Both the position numbers and the translations under genes were made by a program. The notes under the pieces are model-generated. The model had not been told where the DNA came from, did no database searches, and saw only the letters and a program-made list of their open reading frames with translations. A stretch of 39,022 bases of DNA from JAGOZV01 sp964622895 (GTDB taxonomy: Bacteria > Patescibacteriota > Saccharimonadia > Saccharimonadales > Saccharimonadaceae), in contig CAZUSB010000003.1 in NCBI GenBank assembly GCA_964622895.1, positions 1 to 39,022 on the forward strand. Direction: 5' to 3'. Each line of letters opens with the position of its first letter. Position 1 is the stretch's first letter. Positions 7,126 through 13,786 of this stretch are shown piece by piece.

Positions 7126-7677
7126 ATGACAAAAGACAGCACAAGATATGACTCATCACGACAATGGTACGCCATCCACACTTACAGTGGATATGAAGAA
7201 AAAGTTTCCGACAGTATCAGACAACGCATCAACAATGTTGATATTGCCGACAAGATATTTGACGTTATCGTCCCGAAAGAAAAACAAATTGAAATTAAAA
7301 ATGGTAAACGAAAAGTTGTTGAGAAAAAAATCTTTCAAGGCTACGTGCTGGTGGAGATGGAATTGACCGACGAATCGTGGTATATCGTCCGCAATACGCC
7401 TGGAGTAACTGGTTTTGTTGGCACCACTACCGAGCCAACACCTGTATCCGAACAGGAAATCAAAAAGATTCGTAAGCGCATGGGTGTGGAGGAGCCGGTA
7501 CACAATATTAACTTATCTGAGGGCGAAGTGATCGGTATCGTTGATGGACCATTCAAAGGATTTGAGGGTTCAGTCAGTGAAATTGACACACAAAAAGGCA
7601 AAATCAAGGTTCTCGTCAGCATGTTCGGACGAGACACACCAGTTGAGCTGGATGCTCTACAGGTCAAAAAGATCTAG
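7126..7677 (+). CDS. nusG: Transcription termination/antitermination factor NusG
   Basis: An RNA polymerase-associated elongation factor of 183 residues. The N-terminal NGN domain (about residues 12-115) carries QWYAIHTYSGYE and the strand GYVLVEM. The C-terminal KOW domain (about 130-183) carries EGEVIGIVDGPFKGFEGSV. The length is the family norm. It shares the secE promoter and has SecE as immediate upstream partner. Unlike the common arrangement, rplK does not follow at once: a separate small transcription unit lies between (7701-7999). Confidence 0.95.
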   Translation: MTKDSTRYDSSRQWYAIHTYSGYEEKVSDSIRQRINNVDIADKIFDVIVPKEKQIEIKNGKRKVVEKKIFQGYVLVEMELTDESWYIVRNTPGVTGFVGTTTEPTPVSEQEIKKIRKRMGVEEPVHNINLSEGEVIGIVDGPFKGFEGSVSEIDTQKGKIKVLVSMFGRDTPVELDALQVKKI

Positions 7678-7700
7678 TCTTTCACAGATGATTTAGAGAC

Positions 7701-7729
7701 TTGATATTATATCATATTTGTGCTATAAT
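7701..7729 (+). promoter_or_regulatory. Strong promoter for the 46-residue membrane protein
   Basis: -35 TTGATA (7701-7706), exactly 17-nt spacer, -10 TATAAT (7724-7729). Predicted +1 near 7736, giving a leader of about 40 nt. Confidence 0.8.
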
Positions 7730-7739
7730 ATAAGTATGT

Positions 7740-7757
7740 GGTCGCAACAAGGCGATC
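7740..7757 (+). promoter_or_regulatory. 5' leader hairpin
   Basis: GGTCGC pairs with GCGATC (one G-U pair) around a 6-nt loop AACAAG. It lies at the very start of the predicted transcript and ahead of the ribosome binding site, which it leaves free. This resembles the 5' hairpin of the secE leader. Confidence 0.5.
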
Positions 7758-7776
7758 ATTGGACCAAGGAGGAAAA

Positions 7777-7917
7777 ATGGGAAAGTTATTTTCCACAATT
7801 TTATACTTGGGGATGGCTATTGTCATCCTACCTACTGTAGCATTTTTGCTACTGGAGGTAAAAAAACAGGAGGCGATCGATTTCGCCTACGACAACCTTC
7901 ACCACAATTCCGGTTAA
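7777..7917 (+). CDS. Small single-pass membrane protein, 46 residues, unrecognised
   Basis: A short reading frame beginning MGKLFSTILYL and ending DNLHHNSG. An ideal ribosome binding site (AAGGAGG, 5-nt spacing), a consensus-like promoter and a downstream terminator support it. Residues about 4-26 form one strongly hydrophobic helix with a central Pro. A charged 20-residue tail follows (EVKKQEAIDFAYDN), so a cytoplasmic N-terminus and a single membrane pass are possible, though the topology is uncertain. There is no signal peptidase site or Cys lipobox. It lies between nusG and rplK but is transcribed separately. I know of no family for it. It could be a small regulator of Sec translocation or of another membrane complex, or a type I toxin-like peptide. 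The position alone does not decide. Confidence 0.75.
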   Translation: MGKLFSTILYLGMAIVILPTVAFLLLEVKKQEAIDFAYDNLHHNSG

Positions 7918-7939
7918 AGCCTGGAAATAGTGGCGACAC

Positions 7940-7999
7940 AGCCCAGTTGATATTTATAATTTGCATATTCTGCACACATTTATACCAACTGGGCTTTTT
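7940..7999 (+). terminator. Rho-independent terminator with a long loop
   Basis: GCCCAGTTG (7941-7949) pairs perfectly with CAACTGGGC (7986-7994), extended by A7940-T7995, and runs into TTTTT (7995-7999). The loop is 36 nt long and contains TGCA repeats. It closes the small membrane protein unit and insulates it from the rplK promoter. Confidence 0.75.
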
Positions 8000-8029
8000 A
8001 ACTTGGTTTATTCTACAAAAAAAATGACT

Positions 8030-8058
8030 TTGATAATTCTGAGTATTTATGATATAAT
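8030..8058 (+). promoter_or_regulatory. Promoter of rplK-rplA-dcd
   Basis: -35 TTGATA (8030-8035), 17-nt spacer, -10 TATAAT (8053-8058). The same hexamer pair and spacing as the promoter at 7701-7729. The leader is about 48 nt. Confidence 0.8.
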
Positions 8059-8112
8059 CAATCTGTTACGCACTAGATATATCACTTAATTAAAACGAGG
8101 TAATTGATAGCT

Positions 8113-8538
8113 ATGGCTAAAAAAATAATTGGTAACTTAAAGTTACGTATTCCTGCTGGACGTGCAACAGCTGGACCTCCAGTTGGCTCAACCTTGGGTC
8201 AATGGGGACTAAACATGATGGACTTTATCAATCCATTCAACGAGGCGACTAAAGACATGATGGGTAAAGACGTCATCGTGCATTTGCGAGTTTATGATGA
8301 CCGAACATTTGATTGGAACTCATTAGGACAGCCAGTTGATGATATGATCCGCGAAAAAGCTGGTATCAAAAAAGGTAGCGGCAAACCACACAGCGAAAAA
8401 GTTGGCAAGCTAACTCAAGCACAGCTTGAAGAAATCGCAAATGCCAAAATGGATCAGCTTAACGCGATTGACTTAGAGGGCGCAAAAAAAATTGTCGCTG
8501 GCTCTGCTAGGTCAATGGGTGTAGAAATTAAAGAATAA
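8113..8538 (+). CDS. rplK: 50S ribosomal protein L11
   Basis: L11 binds 23S rRNA in the GTPase-associated centre and supports factor-dependent GTP hydrolysis. The N-terminal domain has the proline-rich hinge PPVGSTLGQWGLNMMDF, and the C-terminal RNA-binding domain has KKGSGKPHSEKVGKLT and a final GSARSMGVEI. I use the ATG at 8113, which gives 141 residues, the standard length. The in-frame TTG at 8104 lies only 2 nt from the GAGGT site and is rejected. The site sits 11 nt from the ATG, slightly far. Confidence 0.95.
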   Translation: MAKKIIGNLKLRIPAGRATAGPPVGSTLGQWGLNMMDFINPFNEATKDMMGKDVIVHLRVYDDRTFDWNSLGQPVDDMIREKAGIKKGSGKPHSEKVGKLTQAQLEEIANAKMDQLNAIDLEGAKKIVAGSARSMGVEIKE

Positions 8539-8561
8539 TTAATTAATAATCAATGATGGGA

Positions 8562-8581
8562 GTGTTTTTATCAAAAAACAC
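8562..8581 (+). repeat. Intergenic hairpin between rplK and rplA
   Basis: GTGTTTTT and AAAAACAC form an 8-bp stem around ATCA. No T-run follows, so it is not a standard terminator. It could set the rplK/rplA expression ratio or be a processing or protein-binding site. Confidence 0.55.
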
Positions 8582-8607
8582 GTAAAAACCACAGAAAGGA
8601 TTTAAAA

Positions 8608-9633
8608 ATGGCAAAAAAAGCAGATTTATTGAAAGAGGCTCAGGATTTGGGTCTAAAAGTTAATGAGAAAAACACCATAGCTCAGTTAACCGAAATGATT
8701 ACTGAGTCGCAAACGAAAATTGTTAAAATTGACGAGACAGCCGACGTAACTATTACTGAATCACCGGCAGAAGAGGAAAAAATTACCACCGCCAAAGCGG
8801 GCAAAAGAAGTGCCAAAGCTCAGGCAGAGGTTAAAGAAAAACTAGAAAAAGAAGCCCGAAAAGATGCTAAGGACACTACACCTCAAGGTGATGCTGACGC
8901 AGCAACAGTCAAAAAAGGTCCAACACCAATTACCCGACCAAGACTTGAAAGACGAGGAAAAAATTACCAAAAAGCTGCTGCAAAAATTGACGCAACCAAA
9001 CTGTATACAGTTGAGGAAGCTATTAAACTAGCGACCCAGACCAATCCATCTAAATACGATGCAAGTGTTGAAGTACACGCTAAACTTGGTGTAGATCCAC
9101 GTCAAGCCGATCAAAACATCCGTGCTACTGTTCAATTACCACACGGAACTGGCAAGAAGATTACTGTCGCTGTTTTTGCGCCTGAGGCAGAGTTAGCGAC
9201 CGCCAAAGAGGCCGGTGCTGATATCGTAGCTGACGAAGAATTTCTCAAGCAGCTAGACAAAGGCGTACTAGACTTTGACGTCTTGATAGTCACGCCTCAG
9301 TATGTACCAAAATTAGCTAAATACGCTCGTCTTTTGGGACCACGAGGCTTAATGCCCAACCCTAAAGCCGGAACAGTCACTACTGATCTTACTAAGGCCA
9401 TCAAAGATGCTAAAACTGGCAAGGTAGAGTATCGTGTAGATAAACAATCTATCATTCACTTAAGTATTGGTAAAGTCTCTTTTGATGTAGACAAGCTAAA
9501 CGACAACATGACAACGTTCTTACAGAGCCTAAATAGCAATAAACCAACATCAATTAAGGGTACATTTATCAAGTCCTTGACTATTACCACCACGCAAGGC
9601 CCAGCAATCAAAGTAGAATTTGCTAATTTATAA
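8608..9633 (+). CDS. rplA: 50S ribosomal protein L1 with an N-terminal extension
   Basis: L1 forms the ribosomal L1 stalk that helps release E-site tRNA. The L1 domain fills about residues 115-341 (KLYTVEEAIKLA, VDPRQADQNIRATVQLPHG, LLGPRGLMPNPKAGT). About 110 extra residues precede it. Residues 3-35 (KADLLKEAQDLGLKVNEKNTI) look like a small helix-extension-helix (SAP-like) fold, followed by a Lys/Glu/Ala-rich linker. Typical L1 is about 230 residues, so this one, at 341, is much longer. The start is supported by AAAGGA 7 nt upstream, and I see no frameshift. Some other CPR lineages lack L1 altogether. Confidence 0.93.
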   Translation: MAKKADLLKEAQDLGLKVNEKNTIAQLTEMITESQTKIVKIDETADVTITESPAEEEKITTAKAGKRSAKAQAEVKEKLEKEARKDAKDTTPQGDADAATVKKGPTPITRPRLERRGKNYQKAAAKIDATKLYTVEEAIKLATQTNPSKYDASVEVHAKLGVDPRQADQNIRATVQLPHGTGKKITVAVFAPEAELATAKEAGADIVADEEFLKQLDKGVLDFDVLIVTPQYVPKLAKYARLLGPRGLMPNPKAGTVTTDLTKAIKDAKTGKVEYRVDKQSIIHLSIGKVSFDVDKLNDNMTTFLQSLNSNKPTSIKGTFIKSLTITTTQGPAIKVEFANL

Positions 9634-9656
9634 ATCACAACAAAGGGGGTGGAGCT

Positions 9657-10376
9657 ATGAGTGTTTATTCAAACACTGAAATCCAAAAGGCCATCAAGGA
9701 AGGAACGATAGTCTGTGAGCCATTTAATCAAAAACATGTTTCGGAGGCCAGTTTAGATTTTACGCTCGGACACTATTACTATGAACAAGAGGCAAATTCT
9801 GCATCTGCTGTCTATAACCCCTTTGACGAAGAAGAAGTTAGTCGCTATTTTCGTGGCCCGCTAAAAGCCAAAACCCATAAAGAATGGTCCAAAGAGAGCG
9901 GCTATAATTTGTTGAATAATATTCCGGCTGATCATCCGGTGATTGTCCTGAAGCCTGGAGAGAGGATCTTGGCGCACACTCATGAATTTGTCGGCATCAG
10001 GCCTGAAGGTGGAGCCTGTGAGGTTAAATCACGCTCTAGCTGGGGCAGAAATGGTGTTGCCGTTTGTTTTGATGCAGGTTGGGTTGATCCAGGTTATATC
10101 AATCGGATCACTCTAGAGATCTATAACCTCAATAAGCACGAATCTGTAGTAATTCCAGTAGGTGAAAGAATTGGGCAGCTAATTTTTCACAAAACTGGAC
10201 CTGTTGACGGCAGCTATAGCCAAGGACGAGGAGGTATAAGTGGTAAATATCAGCATACCGACGACCTTGCCGAACTAAAAAAGGTTTGGCGACCAGAATC
10301 AATGCTACCACGTGCCTACAAAGACAAGCGACAAGCACCTCCTGTAATTAGCGGCTTAAACAAAGATATTAAATAA
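9657..10376 (+). CDS. dcd: dCTP deaminase family protein
   Basis: The Dcd/dUTPase family converts dCTP to dUTP (or directly to dUMP in the bifunctional type), feeding dTMP synthesis. The core motifs are intact: SRSSWGR (residues 125-131), DAGWVDPGY (139-147), the catalytic Glu154 in ITLEIYN, and ERIGQLIF. At 239 residues it is longer than the 190-195 of typical Dcd, with an insertion near residues 45-85 and a 40-residue C-terminal tail. A strong purine-rich site (GGGGGTGGAG) precedes the ATG. Its place between rplA and rplJ, inside a ribosomal protein cluster, is unusual. Mono- or bifunctional activity cannot be told by eye. Confidence 0.85.
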   Translation: MSVYSNTEIQKAIKEGTIVCEPFNQKHVSEASLDFTLGHYYYEQEANSASAVYNPFDEEEVSRYFRGPLKAKTHKEWSKESGYNLLNNIPADHPVIVLKPGERILAHTHEFVGIRPEGGACEVKSRSSWGRNGVAVCFDAGWVDPGYINRITLEIYNLNKHESVVIPVGERIGQLIFHKTGPVDGSYSQGRGGISGKYQHTDDLAELKKVWRPESMLPRAYKDKRQAPPVISGLNKDIK

Positions 10377-10389
10377 ATCGGTGACAGGG

Positions 10390-10418
10390 TTGTAATTTCT
10401 ATCGTTAAGTGCTATAAT
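10390..10418 (+). promoter_or_regulatory. Promoter of rplJ-rplL
   Basis: -35 TTGTAA (10390-10395), 17-nt spacer, -10 TATAAT (10413-10418). Predicted +1 near 10425 gives a leader of about 218 nt that contains the L10 binding region and a terminator. Confidence 0.8.
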
Positions 10419-10424
10419 CCTTGA

Positions 10425-10540
10425 TGGACATCACCAAAGACAGTGGTTACGGTTCGCCGTTTAATATTCAGAGGATTTACCTCTCAAAAAACCACCTAGG
10501 AATGTAAAAGATAATTTTAATATAATTTTTTGTATCCAGT
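10425..10540 (+). ncRNA. L10-type ribosomal leader, receptor part
   Basis: The leader carries the arrangement known from L10 leaders. AAAGACAG is followed by GTGGTT (10443-10448), which pairs with AACCAC (10490-10495). A small hairpin ACGG/TTCG/CCGT (10449-10460) and TTTAATA lie inside. An added hairpin AGAGG/ATTTA/CCTCT (10470-10484) follows, and then CTAGG. In Bacillus subtilis the L10(L12)4 complex binds the equivalent structure and causes attenuation. CCAAAGAC at 10434-10441 is complementary to the first arm of the terminator at 10541-10574, so it can act as an antiterminator strand. Confidence 0.75.
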
Positions 10541-10574
10541 AGTCTTTGGCAGTGCGAGAACCAAAGACTTTTTT
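10541..10574 (+). terminator. Attenuator terminator in the rplJ leader
   Basis: AGTCTTTGG (10541-10549), loop of 11 nt, CCAAAGACT (10561-10569), then TTTTT. The 3' arm repeats CCAAAGAC from 10434-10441, so the two copies compete for GTCTTTGG. Pairing with the early copy would let rplJ be transcribed; pairing with the late copy terminates. Confidence 0.85.
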
Positions 10575-10642
10575 AGTCCCAATTTTCGAAAAAAACACTG
10601 TCCGGACCTTAACAATTCATCAATCATAACCAAGGAGATTTT

Positions 10643-11170
10643 ATGGCAATATCACGCGATAAAAAACAACAATTGGTTACCGAATTAAATGAGCTATTTG
10701 CATCAGCAAAAGCAACTGCCGCCGCATCTTATACTGGAGTTTCGGTTAAAGAGCTTCAGGAATTGCGAAAAATGGCACGAGAAGAAAATGTGACGATCAA
10801 AGTTGTTAAAAACCGACTAGTTCGAGTAGCGATGAGCCAGCATGAAACATTGAACAAAGCTGACACTTCACTACTAAAAGATCAATTAGTCTATGCGTTT
10901 TCCGCTGACGACGAAGTTGCACCTGCACAGACTCTTGCCAAATTCGCTAAATCCCACCCAGCAGTTGAATTGATTGTTGGCTACGATGCTAGCGGTACTA
11001 CATATGCTACAGCTGAGATCAAGGCATTGGCAAGCTTGCCAACCAAAGATCAGTTGCGTGGACAAGTGGTCAGCGTTATTGCTGCACCTCTCACACAATT
11101 TTTGGGCGTGGCAAATGGAGCGCAACGAGGCTTTGCACAAGTCCTTTCGCAGCGCGCAGAATCAATTTAA
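10643..11170 (+). CDS. rplJ: 50S ribosomal protein L10
   Basis: L10 anchors the L7/L12 stalk to 23S rRNA. The 175-residue protein shows the family N-terminus (AISRDKKQQLVTELNELF), SYTGVSVKELQELRKMAREENVTIKVVKNRL, and the C-terminal helix that binds L12 dimers. The ribosome binding site AAGGAG lies about 7 nt before the ATG. Expression is very probably autoregulated through the leader attenuator upstream, with L10 (bound to L12) as the effector. rplL follows 51 nt later in the same unit. Confidence 0.95.
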   Translation: MAISRDKKQQLVTELNELFASAKATAAASYTGVSVKELQELRKMAREENVTIKVVKNRLVRVAMSQHETLNKADTSLLKDQLVYAFSADDEVAPAQTLAKFAKSHPAVELIVGYDASGTTYATAEIKALASLPTKDQLRGQVVSVIAAPLTQFLGVANGAQRGFAQVLSQRAESI

Positions 11171-11221
11171 TTTTGTAACAAAACTATATTAACCAATACT
11201 TAAAAACTAAAGGAGAATAAA

Positions 11222-11623
11222 ATGGCTGATACCGAAATCAAGCTTACAACTGGTCAACAAAAAATTGTTGATGAGCTAAACAAACTCTCAGCTCTTGAGT
11301 TGAGTCAAATCGTAAAACATTTAGAGGAAGAATGGGGCGTTAGCGCAGCTGCGCCAGCAGTAGCCGTTGCGGCTGCTCCAGCAGAAGGCGGCGCAGCAGC
11401 CGAAGAGTCAAAATCAGAGTTCACAGTTAATCTAACTGACGCTGGTAATCAAAAAGTTGCTGTTATCAAGGCAGTTAAAGAAATTACCGGTCTTGGACTT
11501 GGTGAGGCAAAAGCACTAGTTGACAATGCTCCATCAGCAATCCTAGAAAAAGCTTCAAAAGATGATGCAGAAAATGCTAAAAAATCTCTTGAAGAAGCTG
11601 GCGCAAGCGTAGAGCTAGTTTAA
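11222..11623 (+). CDS. rplL: 50S ribosomal protein L7/L12
   Basis: The multicopy stalk protein that recruits translational GTPases. It is 133 residues long, slightly over the usual 120-125. The N-terminal dimerisation helices (residues 10-42) are followed by an Ala/Gly/Pro hinge (SAAAPAVAVAAAPAEGGAAAEE). The C-terminal domain has the conserved KVAVIKAVKEITGLGLGEAKALVDNAP. Site AAGGAG lies upstream. A strong terminator at 11654-11683 ends the unit. Confidence 0.96.
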   Translation: MADTEIKLTTGQQKIVDELNKLSALELSQIVKHLEEEWGVSAAAPAVAVAAAPAEGGAAAEESKSEFTVNLTDAGNQKVAVIKAVKEITGLGLGEAKALVDNAPSAILEKASKDDAENAKKSLEEAGASVELV

Positions 11624-11653
11624 TTATATTAACAACGATTGATGAACTTGTTT

Positions 11654-11683
11654 AATAAAGCTCACATTTTGTGAGCTTTATTT
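11654..11683 (+). terminator. Terminator after rplL
   Basis: AATAAAGCTCAC and GTGAGCTTTATT form a 12-bp stem around ATTTT, followed by a T-rich tract (TATTTG). It closes the rplJ-rplL unit. Confidence 0.88.
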
Positions 11684-11744
11684 ATTTGTAAATAAAACAA
11701 CGATACGTTATTGACCTCTGATTTTGTTGTGGATAAATTATAAC

Positions 11745-11773
11745 TTGACAGTTTATTATAAAACTGATATATA
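11745..11773 (+). promoter_or_regulatory. Promoter of the unrecognised protein at 11818
   Basis: Consensus -35 TTGACA (11745-11750), 17-nt spacer, -10 TATATA (11768-11773). The -10 covers an in-frame ATG at 11773, which therefore cannot be the start of translation. Confidence 0.7.
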
Positions 11774-11817
11774 TGGATGTAGTATATTACAAAAATAGAC
11801 AAAGGAATGCGAGCACC

Positions 11818-12336
11818 ATGTCTGAATTACCAGAGAAACAAGTTAAACGATTACATAGCCTGCTCCAAGAAGCAGAAGTTAATCTTGCAGCAGCGAGAGA
11901 ATTATTAATCAGCCTATCCGGCGGAGAACTAAAAGAACCGACCGTCAGAACAGATGCTGGTGAGATCTCAATAGGCAAGGTGATTGAAGGAATTTTTGAT
12001 GGACAAAAATTTATAGATCCAGACGGTAAAGAATACCCAGTGCCAGTCAACTACGCCAGTAAATCAAAGCTGGTTGAGGGCGATATTTTAAAGTTAACTA
12101 TTGCTGACGACGGACGATTTATCTATAAACAAATCAATCAAGTTGAGCGTAAACAAATTATTGGAACCTTGACACAACATGACGGCACTTATTATGTAGA
12201 AGCTGGCGGTAAAGAGTACCGCATTTTACTTGCTAGCGTCACCTATTTTAAGCTTAACGAAGGCGCACAAGCCACTATAATCGTACCGAGCGACAACCCA
12301 GACGCTACCTGGGCGGCCGTAGAAGCAGCGCTTTAG
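11818..12336 (+). CDS. Unrecognised two-part protein (helical N-terminus, beta-rich C-terminus)
   Basis: I do not recognise this 172-residue protein. A helical segment (residues 4-35, KQVKRLHSLLQEAEVNLAAA) comes first. Two beta-rich modules follow: about 50-100 (GKVIEGIFDGQKFIDPDGKE, with a VEGDILKLTI strand) and about 105-172 (IIGTLTQHDGTYYVEAGGKEY, ending WAAVEAAL). The repeated strand pattern suggests a small barrel or KOW/OB-like fold, but no family motif is decisive. There is no signal peptide. The ATG at 11818 is preferred, with AAAGGA 11 nt upstream. It stands alone between the rplL terminator and dnaX, so a nucleic-acid or ribosome-linked role is a guess from position only. Confidence 0.7.
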   Translation: MSELPEKQVKRLHSLLQEAEVNLAAARELLISLSGGELKEPTVRTDAGEISIGKVIEGIFDGQKFIDPDGKEYPVPVNYASKSKLVEGDILKLTIADDGRFIYKQINQVERKQIIGTLTQHDGTYYVEAGGKEYRILLASVTYFKLNEGAQATIIVPSDNPDATWAAVEAAL

Positions 12337-12388
12337 ACTCTGGATTGAAAAGCTGTTTTAGCGTAAAATAGAAACAGTTGAGTTAATT

Positions 12389-13786
12389 ATGTCACAAGCA
12401 TTATATAGAAAATATCGGAGTAGCACTTTAGGCGAGATTGTTGGTCAAAACCACATTACTTCTGTGCTGCAAAAATCACTAGAGACAAACTCTCTGTCTC
12501 ATGCTTATTTATTTACCGGACCTCGCGGAGTCGGCAAGACTTCTGTTGCTCGTATTTTAGCTGGTCTCTTAACAGAAACCAACCCAAAGGAAACCAGCCT
12601 TGATATCATTGAGATTGATGCAGCCAGCAATAACAGCGTAGAAGACATACGTGATTTACGAGATAAAGCACAAATTGCTCCCGCCTCTTCACCGAAAAAA
12701 GTTTATATTATTGACGAAGTGCACATGTTATCGCGATCAGCCTTCAATGCGCTGCTAAAAACCCTAGAGGAACCACCGGCACACGTTGTGTTTATACTAG
12801 CCACAACCAATCCCGATAAATTGCCCGAAACAATCATCAGTCGGACGCAACATTTTGCTTTTAGGAAATTTTCAGATATCGTCATTTCAGACCAGCTAAA
12901 GATGATTGCAAAAAAAGAAAAAATAACAATTGACGAAGATGCACTTAATTTAATTGTCTTGCAGGCCGATGGTGGCATGAGAGACGCTATTAGTCTTTTG
13001 GATCAACTGTCTCCTTTAGGTAAAGAAAAAAATAGTTTAACCGTAGAAGTCATCGCTAACGCTCTAGGTTTAGCTCAACAGACCACAGTCGCCACACTCC
13101 TTGATATGACTCTTGACGGTGATTTTATCAACTTAAGAAAAACTCTCGTTCAACTAGAGGCCGAGGGTGTTCCGGCGGCGATTTTACTAGACCAATTGAT
13201 AGACGAAGCTCTCAAACAGTCATTTACGCGTCAAGAGCTATTACCGCTCCTCGAAAATCTAAGTCTACTCAACAAAAGGGATGACTATCTTGATGTTAAA
13301 TTACTTACTACGCTAGCTTTATTTAACCCAAAAAAATCGTCTCATGAAACAATCACAAAAAACGAAGCGAAACCAGCTAAACAGCCGACCAAAACTGTTT
13401 CTCTTGCTACTACCGCGCCAAAAATAGTACAGGAGACGATTGTTGAAAAAAAGCACACGACTAGCGGAGCCGTAGGTAAATTAGATTGGAATATTGTCAT
13501 AGACAACACAAAGAAGAAGCATATGGCGTTAGCTAGCTTGGTTGTTAAGTGTAAACATGAGATGCCTGACGACTCAAAGTTGATTCTTTATACAATGAAT
13601 AAGTTCAACAAAAAGAAGCTTGATGACCCAAAATACTTACCCCATCTTTATACTATTTTAGGCGAGTTAGGCTTTAATCATTTGGTAATTGAGACTGTCG
13701 CAAGCGCGCCACCACCAAAAAATAAGTTAGCCAAAGATATAGCAAAAATTATGGGTGGAGCAGAAGTGGTAGAGGTAGATATATAA
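12389..13786 (+). CDS. dnaX: DNA polymerase III clamp-loader subunit gamma/tau, lacking the zinc module
   Basis: Motor of the clamp loader that puts the beta sliding clamp on DNA. The 465-residue protein has Walker A GPRGVGKTS (44-52), Walker B IIDEVHML, the SRTQ sensor/arginine-finger region, and GGMRDAISLLDQ. A Lys/Thr-rich linker (about 330-365) leads to a C-terminal domain. The Cys4 zinc-binding segment normally found between Walker A and the DIIEIDAAS block is missing: the connection is only GLLTETNPKETSL, about 17 residues shorter than in E. coli and with no Cys. The stop overlaps the dnaB start (TAATG). No good ribosome binding site precedes the ATG. The slippery A-run frameshift used by E. 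coli dnaX was not identified. Confidence 0.93.
   Translation: MSQALYRKYRSSTLGEIVGQNHITSVLQKSLETNSLSHAYLFTGPRGVGKTSVARILAGLLTETNPKETSLDIIEIDAASNNSVEDIRDLRDKAQIAPASSPKKVYIIDEVHMLSRSAFNALLKTLEEPPAHVVFILATTNPDKLPETIISRTQHFAFRKFSDIVISDQLKMIAKKEKITIDEDALNLIVLQADGGMRDAISLLDQLSPLGKEKNSLTVEVIANALGLAQQTTVATLLDMTLDGDFINLRKTLVQLEAEGVPAAILLDQLIDEALKQSFTRQELLPLLENLSLLNKRDDYLDVKLLTTLALFNPKKSSHETITKNEAKPAKQPTKTVSLATTAPKIVQETIVEKKHTTSGAVGKLDWNIVIDNTKKKHMALASLVVKCKHEMPDDSKLILYTMNKFNKKKLDDPKYLPHLYTILGELGFNHLVIETVASAPPPKNKLAKDIAKIMGGAEVVEVDI

Noticed and set aside
7940..8000. tRNA or small structured RNA in the nusG-rplK gap
   Set aside because: No cloverleaf or T-loop motif is present; the paired arms and T-run fit a terminator.
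11773..11817. Upstream ATG of the unrecognised protein
   Set aside because: The ATG forms part of the predicted -10 box (11768-11773), so it would not be transcribed; 11818 is used.
12352..12377. Imperfect hairpin before dnaX (CTGTTT...AAACAG)
   Set aside because: AT-rich, with several alternative pairings and no T-run; may be chance in this base composition.
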